Of a stretch of DNA of 64,000 bases, positions 1 to 9,137 are shown piece by piece. Source of the DNA: Bacteroidales bacterium (GTDB taxonomy: Bacteria; Bacteroidota; Bacteroidia; Bacteroidales; Muribaculaceae). The notes under the pieces are model-generated. The model was given only the letters and a program-made list of their open reading frames with translations, was not told where the DNA came from and searched no databases. Position 1 is the first letter of the stretch; every line of letters starts with the position of its first letter. The stretch covers positions 32,639 through 96,638 of the forward strand of contig SUXJ01000010.1 in NCBI GenBank assembly GCA_015061005.1. The letters run 5' to 3'. Position numbers and translations under genes: made by a program.

Positions 1-17
1 TATTTTTTGCACTTTTA

Positions 18-48
18 TTGTTTGTTTCAAATTTTTGATTTAACTTTG
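18..48 (+). promoter_or_regulatory. Promoter of the efflux operon
   Basis: A -7 element TAACTTTG (41-48) follows TTG (18-20) with a 20-bp spacer. This is the Bacteroidetes primary-sigma promoter form. The start codon of the first gene lies 26 bases downstream, so the 5' leader would be about 20 nt. Not tested experimentally; assigned from motif and position. Confidence 0.6.
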
Positions 49-74
49 TCGCTGTATTAGTAAACTATCACACT

Positions 75-911
75 ATGATAACGGTAAATCAACTCAGTTA
101 CAAGTACCCACACAGCCATAAGCACACCATCGACAACCTGTCTTTATCGATTCTACCCGGTCGGACATATGGTCTGCTCGGAGCCAACGGAATCGGCAAG
201 TCAACACTGATGTATCTCATTGCCGGCTTGCTAAAACCGACCGTCGGAACAGTTGATTTCAACGGCACATCCGTCATAAAGCGCATACCATCAATACTTT
301 CCGACACGTTCATCGTACCGGAAGAAATCAATTTGCCGCACATCAGCATTGAGAACTACGTGAAACACAACGCACCGTTTTATCCGCGTTTCTCAGACGA
401 AAAATTCCGCGAATATCTGACAGAATTCAGGCTCACTCGCGATATGCACCTCGGTCGCATATCAATGGGTCAGAAAAAGAAAGCTATAATAGCCTTTGCA
501 TTGGCGTGCAATACGTCCTTACTGCTTCTTGACGAACCCACCAACGGGCTTGATATCCCGGGTAAATCGGAATTTCGCCGCGCATTAATTAACTCGACTT
601 CCGCCGATCGAATCGTAATAGTATCCACTCACCAAGTGCGTGATCTCGACTATATTCTCGACGCTGTCATAATGCTCAATGAAAATGGACTTGTGCTCAA
701 CTCTCTTCTTTCCTCCATTCAGCAAAAATTTCGTTTCAACTTCACTTCCGATAGTGCCGAGGCCGACAAAGCTCTATGGTCACAACGCACTGCCGGAGGC
801 TATGACACAATAACAGTTCGCAACGAAGACGAATCCGAAACCGATGTAAACCTCGAAAGTCTTTTTGAATTTGCCTATTCCAATCCTAAAATTTTTATTG
901 ACTTCAAATGA
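75..911 (+). CDS. ABC transporter ATP-binding protein (ABC-2 exporter type)
   Basis: 278-residue cytoplasmic ATPase expected to power the membrane protein encoded next. Visible motifs are Walker A GANGIGKST (about 36-44), a divergent signature ISMGQ (129-133) in place of LSGGQ, Walker B LLLLDEPTNGLD (149-160) and the switch histidine in STHQ (about 186). The last 80 residues have no recognisable motif. It overlaps the permease gene by 4 bases (ATGA) and heads an eight-gene unit. Together with the permease and the GntR regulator it resembles the YtrA-controlled exporters of Firmicutes and Bacteroidetes. The substrate is unknown; peptide or antibiotic export or sensing is possible. Confidence 0.9.
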   Translation: MITVNQLSYKYPHSHKHTIDNLSLSILPGRTYGLLGANGIGKSTLMYLIAGLLKPTVGTVDFNGTSVIKRIPSILSDTFIVPEEINLPHISIENYVKHNAPFYPRFSDEKFREYLTEFRLTRDMHLGRISMGQKKKAIIAFALACNTSLLLLDEPTNGLDIPGKSEFRRALINSTSADRIVIVSTHQVRDLDYILDAVIMLNENGLVLNSLLSSIQQKFRFNFTSDSAEADKALWSQRTAGGYDTITVRNEDESETDVNLESLFEFAYSNPKIFIDFK

Positions 912-1708
912 ACACACCCGATAAGTTTAATTTTGAGCGATTCGGTCTCGCAACCCGACAATATTTCAGCTACAATAAGAAGCAACTGCTCGGCGGTATG
1001 CTGGCTACCCTCGGTTTCCTCTCCCTTATTGCTTTTGCCATCGGCAATCACTACGAAGAGCAATATGACCGATGCATACAAAATGCACATTATTGGGAAT
1101 CGCCTGAAACAATCTATATGAAAACAGTCGAAATCGAAGCACTCGCGTTCACCTGCTGCTTCTTTCTTTTCACTGTAATTGCCGGCTCTCTTACCTTCAG
1201 CTCCTTCAATAGTAAAAAGAAGCGCATCACATCTTTAATGCAACCGATGGCAAAAAGCGAAATGTTTATCCTTCGTATACTAATACACACCGTTTTGGCC
1301 AATGTAATGTTCATAGGTTGCTGCATCGCGGCAGATGTCCTACGCTCCATTTTAGTTTTCGGACCGACTATATGGACTTCGCATGCAATAATTTTTACTG
1401 ACAAATTTTTAAACACAGCCCTTCCAATCATTTTATCATCCGCCATCTTCGGACAGGCATTATACACATTGGGGGCAGCATTGTGGCCTCGCAATTCATT
1501 TATAATCACCTTTGGCGTACTATTTGCAGCACAATTGATATTCATACCGATTATAGAAAATATTACGGACCTATTTGTAAGTATAGTCGAATTTCTACAC
1601 ATCGACGAAATTCTCGCCGCGAGTCTGATAATCTTTGCAATGGCAATAGGTGTTTATTGGTTGGCATGGCTGCGTTTCAAGCGCTATCAAATAATATTAA
1701 AACTCTAA
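908..1708 (+). CDS. ABC-2 type transporter membrane protein
   Basis: 266 residues with six predicted membrane spans, near residues 28-48, 75-95, 117-140, 170-190, 195-215 and 235-255. No catalytic motif is present. It is translationally coupled to the ATPase upstream (ATGA overlap) and followed after 7 bases by the GntR regulator. The pair should form an exporter-like complex in the inner membrane. I recognise the architecture, not a specific subfamily, and the substrate cannot be read from sequence. Confidence 0.8.
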   Translation: MNTPDKFNFERFGLATRQYFSYNKKQLLGGMLATLGFLSLIAFAIGNHYEEQYDRCIQNAHYWESPETIYMKTVEIEALAFTCCFFLFTVIAGSLTFSSFNSKKKRITSLMQPMAKSEMFILRILIHTVLANVMFIGCCIAADVLRSILVFGPTIWTSHAIIFTDKFLNTALPIILSSAIFGQALYTLGAALWPRNSFIITFGVLFAAQLIFIPIIENITDLFVSIVEFLHIDEILAASLIIFAMAIGVYWLAWLRFKRYQIILKL

Positions 1709-1715
1709 TCTGTAA

Positions 1716-2084
1716 ATGGCAATAAATTCGGATCGCCCCATTTATCTTCAAATAGCGGATTCATTGACCGACGACATTTTGGCTGGACGCTATCAACCCG
1801 ACTCTCGCATCCCTTCGGTGCGCGAACTTTCGGCAATGATGCAAGTCAATGTCAACACTGCAATGAGAGCCGTGGAGCAACTTGAGCGCAATAAAATAAT
1901 CTACAACCGCCGCGGACTCGGCTATTTCACTGCAAACAACGCTGTTGAACTTATTGCACAACAACGCCGCGATGAGTTTTTCAAGCACGAAATAGATTAT
2001 TTTTTCAACCGACTGAGCCAAATAGGCATGGATTCCGTTGAATTATTACAGCGCTACGAAACATATCTAAAACTAAAACAATGA
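1716..2084 (+). CDS. GntR-family (YtrA-type) transcriptional regulator
   Basis: 122 residues. The N-terminal winged helix-turn-helix (about 1-72) shows the GntR pattern PIYLQIADSL, then IPSVRELSAMM, then NTAMRAVEQLE. The short C-terminal helical tail lacks an effector-binding domain, which is typical of the YtrA subfamily that controls ABC transporter operons. It lies between an ABC-2 pair and a MacAB-TolC-type pump and overlaps the next ATPase gene by 4 bases. It is therefore probably an autoregulator of the whole unit. The operator is presumably near the promoter at 18-48, where I do not see an obvious palindrome. Confidence 0.88.
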   Translation: MAINSDRPIYLQIADSLTDDILAGRYQPDSRIPSVRELSAMMQVNVNTAMRAVEQLERNKIIYNRRGLGYFTANNAVELIAQQRRDEFFKHEIDYFFNRLSQIGMDSVELLQRYETYLKLKQ

Positions 2085-2746
2085 TTACTCTTCACGACAT
2101 TAACAAAACATATCCGGGCATAGTGCCACTCCACGTGCTTCGCGATGTGAATCTTCATATCGACAAAGGAGAATTAGTATCAATTATGGGGGCATCAGGC
2201 AGCGGAAAATCCACTTTGCTCAACATTCTCGGCATATTAGATAATTACGATTCAGGAGAATATTGGCTTGACGGTGTACTCATTAAGAATCTCAGCGAGA
2301 ATCGCTCAGCTGAACTGCGCAACAAGATGATTGGATTTGTATTTCAATCGTTCAATCTGATTAACTACAAAGATGCACTTGAAAACGTGGCTCTACCCTT
2401 GTTCTATCAGGGCGTAAGCCGACGCAAACGCCGAAAACTGGCCATGGAACAACTCGATAAACTCGGTTTGGCTGACCGCGCCCACCATTTGCCCGGGGAA
2501 CTTTCCGGAGGTCAGAAACAACGCGTGGCGTTGGCGCGTGCTCTAATTACCAATCCGAGCATCATTCTGGCCGATGAACCGACCGGTGCTCTTGACAGCA
2601 AAACCTCTCGCGAGGTGATGCAAATATTTCGTGAACTTAACGCCGAACAAAACATGACGATTATCATTGTAACTCATGACCCGGCTGTAGGTGAACAAAC
2701 CAATCGAATTATACGTATTCTTGACGGACAAATAGCTCTGAGATGA
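2081..2746 (+). CDS. MacB/LolD-type ABC transporter ATPase
   Basis: 221 residues, the usual length for a stand-alone MacB/LolD ATPase. Walker A GASGSGKST (37-45), Q-loop glutamine (89), canonical LSGGQKQR (141-148), Walker B IILADEPTGALD (161-172) and a THD switch are all intact. It should energise the two FtsX-fold permeases encoded immediately downstream. Start and stop codons overlap both neighbours as ATGA. With the adaptor and TolC-like gene further down, it belongs to a tripartite mechanotransmission-type pump. Cargo is unknown; peptides, macrolides or lipid-linked molecules are known for the family. Confidence 0.92.
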   Translation: MITLHDINKTYPGIVPLHVLRDVNLHIDKGELVSIMGASGSGKSTLLNILGILDNYDSGEYWLDGVLIKNLSENRSAELRNKMIGFVFQSFNLINYKDALENVALPLFYQGVSRRKRRKLAMEQLDKLGLADRAHHLPGELSGGQKQRVALARALITNPSIILADEPTGALDSKTSREVMQIFRELNAEQNMTIIIVTHDPAVGEQTNRIIRILDGQIALR

Positions 2747-3963
2747 TTGACCTGATAAGAGAAATATCTCAAACCATGCGCAGCAACAAACTGCGCACCG
2801 TTTTGACCGGAATTGCTGTAGCATGGGGTATCTTCATGCTCATAGTGTTGATGGGGCTAAGCAATGGGGTAGTCAACACCTTTAATGAAAACACCCGAAG
2901 CCAAGGCTCTAACGTGCTCAAAGTGTGGGGAGGCATAACATCTCACGCTTGGGACGGCTACAAACAAGGTCGCACAATTGAATTACAAAGCACTGACCTT
3001 GAGCCAATCAAACACAACAACGAACATCAAGTTGCGTCCGTAACAGCCGCAATACGCAGTTCAGCCGTTACCATTTCAACGCCCCACGACTATATGACGG
3101 GAAGCTATGAAGGCATTTTCCCTGATGAAGCACGCCAGAGAGCTTTGGAAGTTCCTTGGGGTAGATTTATTAACGACAGAGACATGGCTGAAAAACGCAA
3201 AGTGATGGTTATCAGCGAACAAGTAGCAGTGAGCCTATTTAAAAACCCCGCTGCCGCAACCGGACAGTCCATAAAAGTAGGCGACTTGGTGTTTCAGGTC
3301 ATTGGCGTTTACCAATCCAAATGGAGCCGTAGCGTATATATCCCCTACACCACCGCCCGCATTCTTCAGGGCGGAGGAGTTAACGTCAACGAAATAAACG
3401 TGGAACTGCAGAACGTAAAAACACAAGAAGATGGAACCGACGCGGAAACTAAAACGCGCGAATCGCTTGCTTCTCTCCATGATTTCAGAGCCGACGATGA
3501 AAGTGCCGTTAATATTTGGAACAGGTTCAACCAACAACTATCCATGCAACAAGGCATGAACATTCTGACGATTGCGGTTTGGATCATCGGGCTTCTTACC
3601 TTACTCAGTGGCATCATCGGTGTGAATAATATCATGTTTGTCAGCGTCAGAGAACGCACTCACGAAATCGGTATTCGCCGTGCCATCGGAGCTAAACCAC
3701 GAAACATTTTGACTCAAATAATCCTCGAAAGCGTCAGCATCACTACTGTGTTCGGATATGTAGGCATCGCCATGGGGTCGCTCGTAACTGGGATTCTCAC
3801 CAAGATTGCTGAAAACGTCGAATTTATAAATAACCCTACAGTTGACCTCAGCGTGGCACTGTCGGTAACCATTGTATTAATTATTGCAGGCATGGCAGCC
3901 GGTCTTTTCCCTGCACTTAAAGCCATTAAAATTAAACCCGTTGAAGCTCTTCGCGACGAATGA
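2743..3963 (+). CDS. MacB-like ABC permease (first of two)
   Basis: 406 residues with the MacB/FtsX architecture: one N-terminal membrane span (about 20-42), a large periplasmic MacB-PCD domain (about 45-270) and three C-terminal spans (about 280-400). The conserved cytoplasmic segment ERTHEIGIRRAIGAKP (about 305-320) contacts the ATPase in this family. It is paired with a second, related permease of nearly the same size, so the membrane part of the pump may be a heterodimer. ATGA overlaps occur on both sides. Confidence 0.9.
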   Translation: MIDLIREISQTMRSNKLRTVLTGIAVAWGIFMLIVLMGLSNGVVNTFNENTRSQGSNVLKVWGGITSHAWDGYKQGRTIELQSTDLEPIKHNNEHQVASVTAAIRSSAVTISTPHDYMTGSYEGIFPDEARQRALEVPWGRFINDRDMAEKRKVMVISEQVAVSLFKNPAAATGQSIKVGDLVFQVIGVYQSKWSRSVYIPYTTARILQGGGVNVNEINVELQNVKTQEDGTDAETKTRESLASLHDFRADDESAVNIWNRFNQQLSMQQGMNILTIAVWIIGLLTLLSGIIGVNNIMFVSVRERTHEIGIRRAIGAKPRNILTQIILESVSITTVFGYVGIAMGSLVTGILTKIAENVEFINNPTVDLSVALSVTIVLIIAGMAAGLFPALKAIKIKPVEALRDE

Positions 3964-5198
3964 AAACAGGATTTTTCGACATAGAGAATTGGAAAGAAAT
4001 AGGAGCAACACTTGCCCGAAATAAAACGCGAACGTTCCTCACTGCTTTTGGCATATTCTGGGGAACAGCAATGCTCGCCATGCTTCTGGGAGGAGCAAAA
4101 GGGTTGGAAGCAATGCTACGTAAAAACTTCGAAGGATTTGCCACTAATTCCGCAGTACTCGCGCCAAATCGCCGCACTATTTCTTATCAAGGCTTCAATA
4201 AAGGAACAAGCTGGTCGCTGACCAACTCCGACATCAAGGCGATTCGCAAAATCCCGGGAATTGACGCTGTAGCCCCGACCACGACCAACATGGCAGGCAA
4301 AATGACAGTCAGTTCCGGCAAACACAGCACCACGGCCGACGTGCAAGGAGTGGACCAAGATTTCGTTAAAGTTTTTCTGCCAAACATCATCGAGGGACGA
4401 TTTATCAACGAAAGCGACGTGGTGCACCGACAAAAGAACGTTATTTTGGGGCGCAACATTGCCAACAAGATATTCCCTGACGGCAATGCTCTCGGACAGT
4501 TTGTCAACCTCTCGGGCATATATTATAAGGTTATCGGGATTGCATATCAAGAGGCCGAGGTAAACATCAACGGCTCTAAAATTGATGACCAAGTCACAAT
4601 GCCGATGAGTACTCTGGCTCAAGCATTTAATCTCGGAGAAAACGTTGGCGGAACTATGCTCACTGCTATACCCGGAACATCGCCCACCGAATTGAAGCCG
4701 CGCATTTTCCGAGCCATTAGAGCTTCACACCCCATTGCTCCCGACGATGACCAAGCCATGTTCTTCTTCGATGTGAGCGAACAATTTGCCATGGTCGACA
4801 ATCTCTTTCTGGGAATCACCCTACTGGCATTTTTCGTCGGTATCGGCACCTTAATTGCAGGAATAATTGGAGTGGGCAATATAATGTGGGTAATTGTCAA
4901 AGAGCGCACCACCGAAATCGGCATTCGCCGCGCTATCGGAGCTAAACCTATCGACATTGTTACTCAAATTCTCTCCGAAGGAGTGGCTCTGACCACAATC
5001 GCCGGAATTGCCGGTATTTCATTCGCCTCCGCCGTTTTAGGCATCACAACAGAGATGACCCACACCGATTTCCAAATGTCATTCTTCCAAGCAATCGGAA
5101 TCGTCACCGTATTTATGATTCTGGGCATTGGAGCAAGTATAATTCCGTCACTCAAATCAATGAAAATAAAACCAATTGAAGCAATAAACGACAAATGA
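3960..5198 (+). CDS. MacB-like ABC permease (second of two)
   Basis: 412 residues with the same layout as the preceding gene: N-terminal span, periplasmic domain and three C-terminal spans. The conserved segment ERTTEIGIRRAIGAKP almost repeats that of its neighbour, which points to an old tandem duplication. The periplasmic halves are clearly divergent. It ends with the family motif PIEAINDK. It overlaps the upstream permease and the downstream adaptor gene by 4 bases each and probably forms a heterodimer with the first permease. Confidence 0.9.
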   Translation: MKTGFFDIENWKEIGATLARNKTRTFLTAFGIFWGTAMLAMLLGGAKGLEAMLRKNFEGFATNSAVLAPNRRTISYQGFNKGTSWSLTNSDIKAIRKIPGIDAVAPTTTNMAGKMTVSSGKHSTTADVQGVDQDFVKVFLPNIIEGRFINESDVVHRQKNVILGRNIANKIFPDGNALGQFVNLSGIYYKVIGIAYQEAEVNINGSKIDDQVTMPMSTLAQAFNLGENVGGTMLTAIPGTSPTELKPRIFRAIRASHPIAPDDDQAMFFFDVSEQFAMVDNLFLGITLLAFFVGIGTLIAGIIGVGNIMWVIVKERTTEIGIRRAIGAKPIDIVTQILSEGVALTTIAGIAGISFASAVLGITTEMTHTDFQMSFFQAIGIVTVFMILGIGASIIPSLKSMKIKPIEAINDK

Positions 5199-6286
5199 AA
5201 AAGTTCTTCAAAATCCTATTATGGATTGTAGTGGCTCTGATTTTTATCGCCACATTCGTCTACCTCTTCAACAATTCCAAGCCGAAAAAAACAGAGTTTC
5301 AAATCATCGAACCGACTTGTGATGCCACAATCTCACGCACCACTCTGTTGACCGGAGCCATTGAGCCTCGTGATGAAATTGAAATCAAACCGCAAATTTC
5401 CGGAATTATATCCGAAATCCTTGTGGAAGCAGGCGAACACGTGAACCACGGCGACATAATTGCCAAAATCAAAGTCATACCCGAGCAATCACAACTCAGT
5501 TCTGCCGAAAATCGCGTAAAAGTAGCCAAAACAGCCCTTGAACTGCAAAAAAGCAAAAGCGCCAGAACGGCTGAACTCTACGAAAAAAAATTCGTGAGCC
5601 GCGAAGAATACGAGGAATCACAAAGCGCTCTGCGATCTGCCGAGATTGAACTTGCATCTGCCGAAGACGCACTCATGATTGTGCGCGAAGGCGTTTCTGC
5701 CAATAATGCTCAGAGTTCAAACACTCTTGTACGCTCAACGATAACCGGTCTTGTCTTGGACGTTCCCGTCAAAGTCGGCACTTCCGTAATTCAATCAAAC
5801 ACTTTCAACGACGGCACTACAATCGCAAAAGTCGCCGATATGACAGACTTGATTTTCAAAGGAAAGGTCGATGAAACTGAGGTCGGATTGCTCTATCCGG
5901 GTCAACCAATGGTCATAACCATCGGCGCACTGCAAGATGTCAGTTGTCCGGCATCCATAGAGTATATTTCTCCTAAAGCAACAAATGAAAACGGCACCAA
6001 TACCTTTGAAATTAAAGCCGCAGTAAATATGCCCGACATTAAAAACATACGTGCCGGCTATAGTGCAAATGCTGCTGTGACACTGAAAGAAGTCAATGGA
6101 ATTATGACCGTACCTGAAGCAATCGTAGAATTTGTCGGCGAAAATGCCTTTGTCAATGTTCTCACTGACACGGAAAAAATGAAATTTGAACGTCGCGCCA
6201 TAAAAACCGGACTCAGCGACGGCATCAATATCGAAGTAATCGAAGGTATCAAACCCGAAGACAAACTCAAAGGAGCCTCCCTATGA
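5195..6286 (+). CDS. Periplasmic adaptor (membrane fusion protein) of the efflux pump
   Basis: 363 residues. An N-terminal membrane anchor (about 5-27) is followed by a split biotinyl-lipoyl-like domain (first half around IKPQISGIISEILVEAGE). A helical hairpin rich in Ala, Glu and Lys (about 95-160) and a beta-barrel plus membrane-proximal domain up to the C terminus follow. This is the MacA/HlyD-like adaptor that links inner-membrane permeases to an outer-membrane TolC-type channel. It has ATGA overlaps with the permease before it and the TolC gene after it. Confidence 0.9.
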   Translation: MKKFFKILLWIVVALIFIATFVYLFNNSKPKKTEFQIIEPTCDATISRTTLLTGAIEPRDEIEIKPQISGIISEILVEAGEHVNHGDIIAKIKVIPEQSQLSSAENRVKVAKTALELQKSKSARTAELYEKKFVSREEYEESQSALRSAEIELASAEDALMIVREGVSANNAQSSNTLVRSTITGLVLDVPVKVGTSVIQSNTFNDGTTIAKVADMTDLIFKGKVDETEVGLLYPGQPMVITIGALQDVSCPASIEYISPKATNENGTNTFEIKAAVNMPDIKNIRAGYSANAAVTLKEVNGIMTVPEAIVEFVGENAFVNVLTDTEKMKFERRAIKTGLSDGINIEVIEGIKPEDKLKGASL

Positions 6287-7581
6287 AACGTATTCTCTTA
6301 CTTCTGACAATTCCAATCGCATTGTCAATAAGCGCTCGAGAATGGACACTCGACGAGTGCATTGACTATGCCATTGAAAACAACTTGACCATCAAGGCTC
6401 AAGAAATAAGCCTAATGGAGGCGGAGCAGCAACTCACCGCAGCGAAAGACGCGGTGCTCCCTCAAGTAAGCGGCCAAGTAAGCAACTCGTGGAACTTCGG
6501 TCGCGGTTTGACATCAAGCAACACATACGCAAACAGCAACACTATGAACTTTGGTGCCAACATAGGGTTGCAACTCCCCCTATTCAACGGATTGCAAACA
6601 ATACGCCAAATTGACTATGCCAAAGCATCGCTTACGGCTATTGTTGAAACTGTTGAAGCGACGAAAGATGACGTTACTCTCCGAATCATTGCTCAGTATC
6701 TCCAAACTCTCTATTGCAGAGAATTAGAATCTGTTGCCTTGTCTCAGCTAAACATAACCGAAGAAGAGTTGGAACGGCGAAAAGCATTGCTTGAAGCCGG
6801 CAAAATTCCTGAAGCGGATATGCTTGACGCCGGCAGCCAAGTTGCCCAAGCTCGCCTCCAATGGGTCACCGCACAAAATGATACGCGCTTGGCACTCCTT
6901 GACTTGTCGCAATTACTCCGTTTACCCGCATCAGAAGATTTTGCAATAGCAAACCTCAATGGTGAGCAACTCCCCACCCTTCGCGAACCTAACGCCGTCT
7001 ATGAAGCCGCACTATCCAACAACCATACGATAAATGCCAATCGACTGCAAATCCATGCAGCCGAACGCAACATCAAGGTGGCTCAAACGGGCTGGATTCC
7101 CCGACTCAGTTTCAATGCCGGATTAGGCACAAATTACTATAAAATTTCCAATTTCGACAATAATCGATTTAAAGACCAAATGCGCGAAAATTTCAGCCAA
7201 TACGTCGGTTTCAGTCTCAGTGTGCCCATTTTCGACGGATTCTCCACGCGCAACAACGTCAGACGTGCCGAACTGCAGCGACTCAATGCCAACCTGAACC
7301 TTGAAACTCAAATGGATAATCTCTATAAAGCCATCAACGAGTCATACTTTCAAGCCGTTGGCGCACGCGAACGCCTGACAGCTGCAATCGAAGCGACAAC
7401 CGCCGCCGAAGCGGCTCTGGCTGCCGTACGCGAAAAATACAACCTCGGACGCGCTACTGCCACTGATTTCGACAACGCCAAAGAGCAACTTCTGCAATCG
7501 CAGTCCGAACGCGCTCGGGCGCTCTACGAACTTCTGCTCCGCGCTCGCATTCTCGACTTCTACGCTGAGGGTCGGAAATAA
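6283..7581 (+). CDS. TolC-family outer-membrane efflux protein
   Basis: 432 residues. The Sec signal peptide (MKRILLLLTIPIALSISA) is followed by the mature start REWTLDECIDYAIENN, the characteristic N terminus of outer membrane efflux proteins. Two repeated long helical segments with alternating beta strands (about 30-220 and 225-425) fit the TolC trimer fold. The C-terminal helix region contains REKYNLGRATATDFDNAKEQL, a typical second-repeat signature. Last gene of the efflux operon; a hairpin at 7616-7650 probably ends the transcript. Confidence 0.92.
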   Translation: MKRILLLLTIPIALSISAREWTLDECIDYAIENNLTIKAQEISLMEAEQQLTAAKDAVLPQVSGQVSNSWNFGRGLTSSNTYANSNTMNFGANIGLQLPLFNGLQTIRQIDYAKASLTAIVETVEATKDDVTLRIIAQYLQTLYCRELESVALSQLNITEEELERRKALLEAGKIPEADMLDAGSQVAQARLQWVTAQNDTRLALLDLSQLLRLPASEDFAIANLNGEQLPTLREPNAVYEAALSNNHTINANRLQIHAAERNIKVAQTGWIPRLSFNAGLGTNYYKISNFDNNRFKDQMRENFSQYVGFSLSVPIFDGFSTRNNVRRAELQRLNANLNLETQMDNLYKAINESYFQAVGARERLTAAIEATTAAEAALAAVREKYNLGRATATDFDNAKEQLLQSQSERARALYELLLRARILDFYAEGRK

Positions 7582-7615
7582 TCTCCACCATTCTGACTCC
7601 TTTTCGCCTCTATCT

Positions 7616-7650
7616 CCTTCTGCACATTGCCTCATAAAAAGTGCAGAAGG
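7616..7650 (+). terminator. Hairpin after the efflux operon
   Basis: A perfect 10-bp inverted repeat (CCTTCTGCAC at 7616-7625, GTGCAGAAGG at 7641-7650) with a 15-base loop lies 34 bases after the tolC-like stop. It is followed by TTAACTTT rather than a long T run, so intrinsic termination is plausible but not certain. Confidence 0.5.
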
Positions 7651-7667
7651 TTAACTTTGAAAAAAAA

Positions 7668-7699
7668 TTGCCGTTTTCCAAAAATATTGATTACATTTG
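7668..7699 (+). promoter_or_regulatory. Promoter of the 2-oxoacid oxidoreductase operon
   Basis: TACATTTG (7692-7699) matches the Bacteroidetes -7 consensus TAnnTTTG. TTG at 7668-7670 precedes it by 21 bases. The ferredoxin-like gene starts 63 bases after the -7 box. Confidence 0.6.
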
Positions 7700-7762
7700 C
7701 ACTTGAAGTAAGGAAACTCCCTTACTGCAAAAATAGTAATCATTATTCTAAAAATAAACATT

Positions 7763-7993
7763 ATGGCAAAGGCAATAGGAGTAGTCGAAATTGACACCAA
7801 TCGCTGCAAAGGGTGCAACTTGTGCGTTGTTGCATGCCCTACTAATGTGCTCTCACTTCGTCAGCAAGAGGTTAACGACAAGGGCTACAACTTTGCCTAC
7901 ATGCTCAATGCCGATAACTGTATAGGCTGCGGTTCATGCTCCCTTGTATGTCCCGACTCTTGCATTGAAGTTTATCGCCTTATTCAGAAATAA
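7763..7993 (+). CDS. 2-oxoacid:ferredoxin oxidoreductase, ferredoxin-like delta subunit
   Basis: 76 residues holding two [4Fe-4S] cluster motifs of the form CxxCxxCxxxCP: CKGCNLCVVACP and CIGCGSCSLVCP. It should carry electrons between the thiamine-diphosphate subunit and external ferredoxin. It is the first of four genes in the usual delta-alpha-beta-gamma order. In Bacteroides such complexes are annotated as VorB-type or 2-oxoglutarate synthases, and they can run in the reductive carboxylation direction for amino-acid synthesis. The substrate (2-oxoglutarate versus branched-chain oxoacid) cannot be settled from the sequence. Confidence 0.92.
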   Translation: MAKAIGVVEIDTNRCKGCNLCVVACPTNVLSLRQQEVNDKGYNFAYMLNADNCIGCGSCSLVCPDSCIEVYRLIQK

Positions 7994-8029
7994 ACGCTGA
8001 GTGTGTAGCAAAATTTAGATTCTATCATT

Positions 8030-9118
8030 ATGATGAACCAAGAAGAAGTTAGACTGATGAAAGGCAACGAAGCGATTGCTCACGCTGCAATTCGCTATGG
8101 CGTTGACGGATACTTCGGCTATCCGATTACTCCTCAGTCTGAAGTACTGGAAACTCTTGAGGCCCTCATGCCGTGGGAAACGACCGGCATGACCGTACTG
8201 CAAGCCGAAAGCGAAGTGGCCGCTATCAACATGGTCTATGGTGGAGCATCGATGGGCAAAGCCGTCATGACATCATCATCTTCGCCCGGCATGAGCCTCA
8301 AGCAAGAAGGCATCAGCTATATTGCGGCAGGTCAGCTCCCCGCTCTGATTGTCAATGTGATGCGAGGCGGTCCCGGATTGGGAACAATTCAGCCTTCACA
8401 AGCCGATTACTTCCAAGCAGTAAAAGGGGGCGGACATGGTGACTATCATCTGATCGTTCTGGCCCCGGCATCTGTGCAAGACATGGCGGACTTTGTGGGT
8501 CTCGGATTTGATTTATCCTTCAAATATCGCACCCCTGCTATGATCCTCGCCGATGGCGTAATTGGACAAATGATGGAAAAAGTCGTGCTTCCGCCTGAAA
8601 AGCCGCGCCGCACTGCCGAGCAGATTATCCGGCAGTGTCCGTGGGCTGTCACAGGGAAACGCGGACGCAAGGAACGTAACGTGTCCACCACTCTCGAAAT
8701 GGAGCCCCGACTCATGGAGAAGAACAACGAACGCCTACAACGCACCTACGATGAAATTGCAGCCAACGAAGTCCGATTTGAAGAATACATGACTGAAGAT
8801 GCTGAATATCTCATCGTGGCATTCGGATGCATGAGCCGTATCTGCAAAAAAGCCATCCAAAACGCTCGTGCTGAAGGCATAAAAGTCGGATTGCTTCGCC
8901 CAATTACCCTTTGGCCATTCCCATCAAAAGCCATTGCTGAAAAAGCTCCGGCAATGAAAGGAATTCTCGTTGCAGAACTCAATTCCGGACAGATGATTGA
9001 GGACGTGCGTTTGGCGGTTGAAGGTGCGGCGCCCGTGCGCCACTTTGGCCGTAACGGCGGTGTCGTTCCCAACCCCGGTGAAATAATCAACGCATTGAAA
9101 AACGAATTCATAAAGTAA
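8030..9118 (+). CDS. korA: 2-oxoacid:ferredoxin oxidoreductase alpha subunit (VorB/KorA type)
   Basis: 362 residues. The N-terminal pyrimidine-binding domain carries GYPITPQSEVLE (about 32-43) and the central GGPGLGTIQPSQADYFQA. A C-terminal transketolase-like domain (about 255-350) contains the NSGQM segment. Length and motifs fit the alpha chain of four-subunit 2-oxoacid:ferredoxin oxidoreductases, which decarboxylate 2-oxoacids to acyl-CoA with reduction of ferredoxin, or run in reverse. Tandem start codons (MM) leave a one-residue ambiguity. The symbol is by family; VorB is the name often used in Bacteroides. Confidence 0.92.
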   Translation: MMNQEEVRLMKGNEAIAHAAIRYGVDGYFGYPITPQSEVLETLEALMPWETTGMTVLQAESEVAAINMVYGGASMGKAVMTSSSSPGMSLKQEGISYIAAGQLPALIVNVMRGGPGLGTIQPSQADYFQAVKGGGHGDYHLIVLAPASVQDMADFVGLGFDLSFKYRTPAMILADGVIGQMMEKVVLPPEKPRRTAEQIIRQCPWAVTGKRGRKERNVSTTLEMEPRLMEKNNERLQRTYDEIAANEVRFEEYMTEDAEYLIVAFGCMSRICKKAIQNARAEGIKVGLLRPITLWPFPSKAIAEKAPAMKGILVAELNSGQMIEDVRLAVEGAAPVRHFGRNGGVVPNPGEIINALKNEFIK

Positions 9119-9137
9119 CATATTAGGAGTAACCGTT

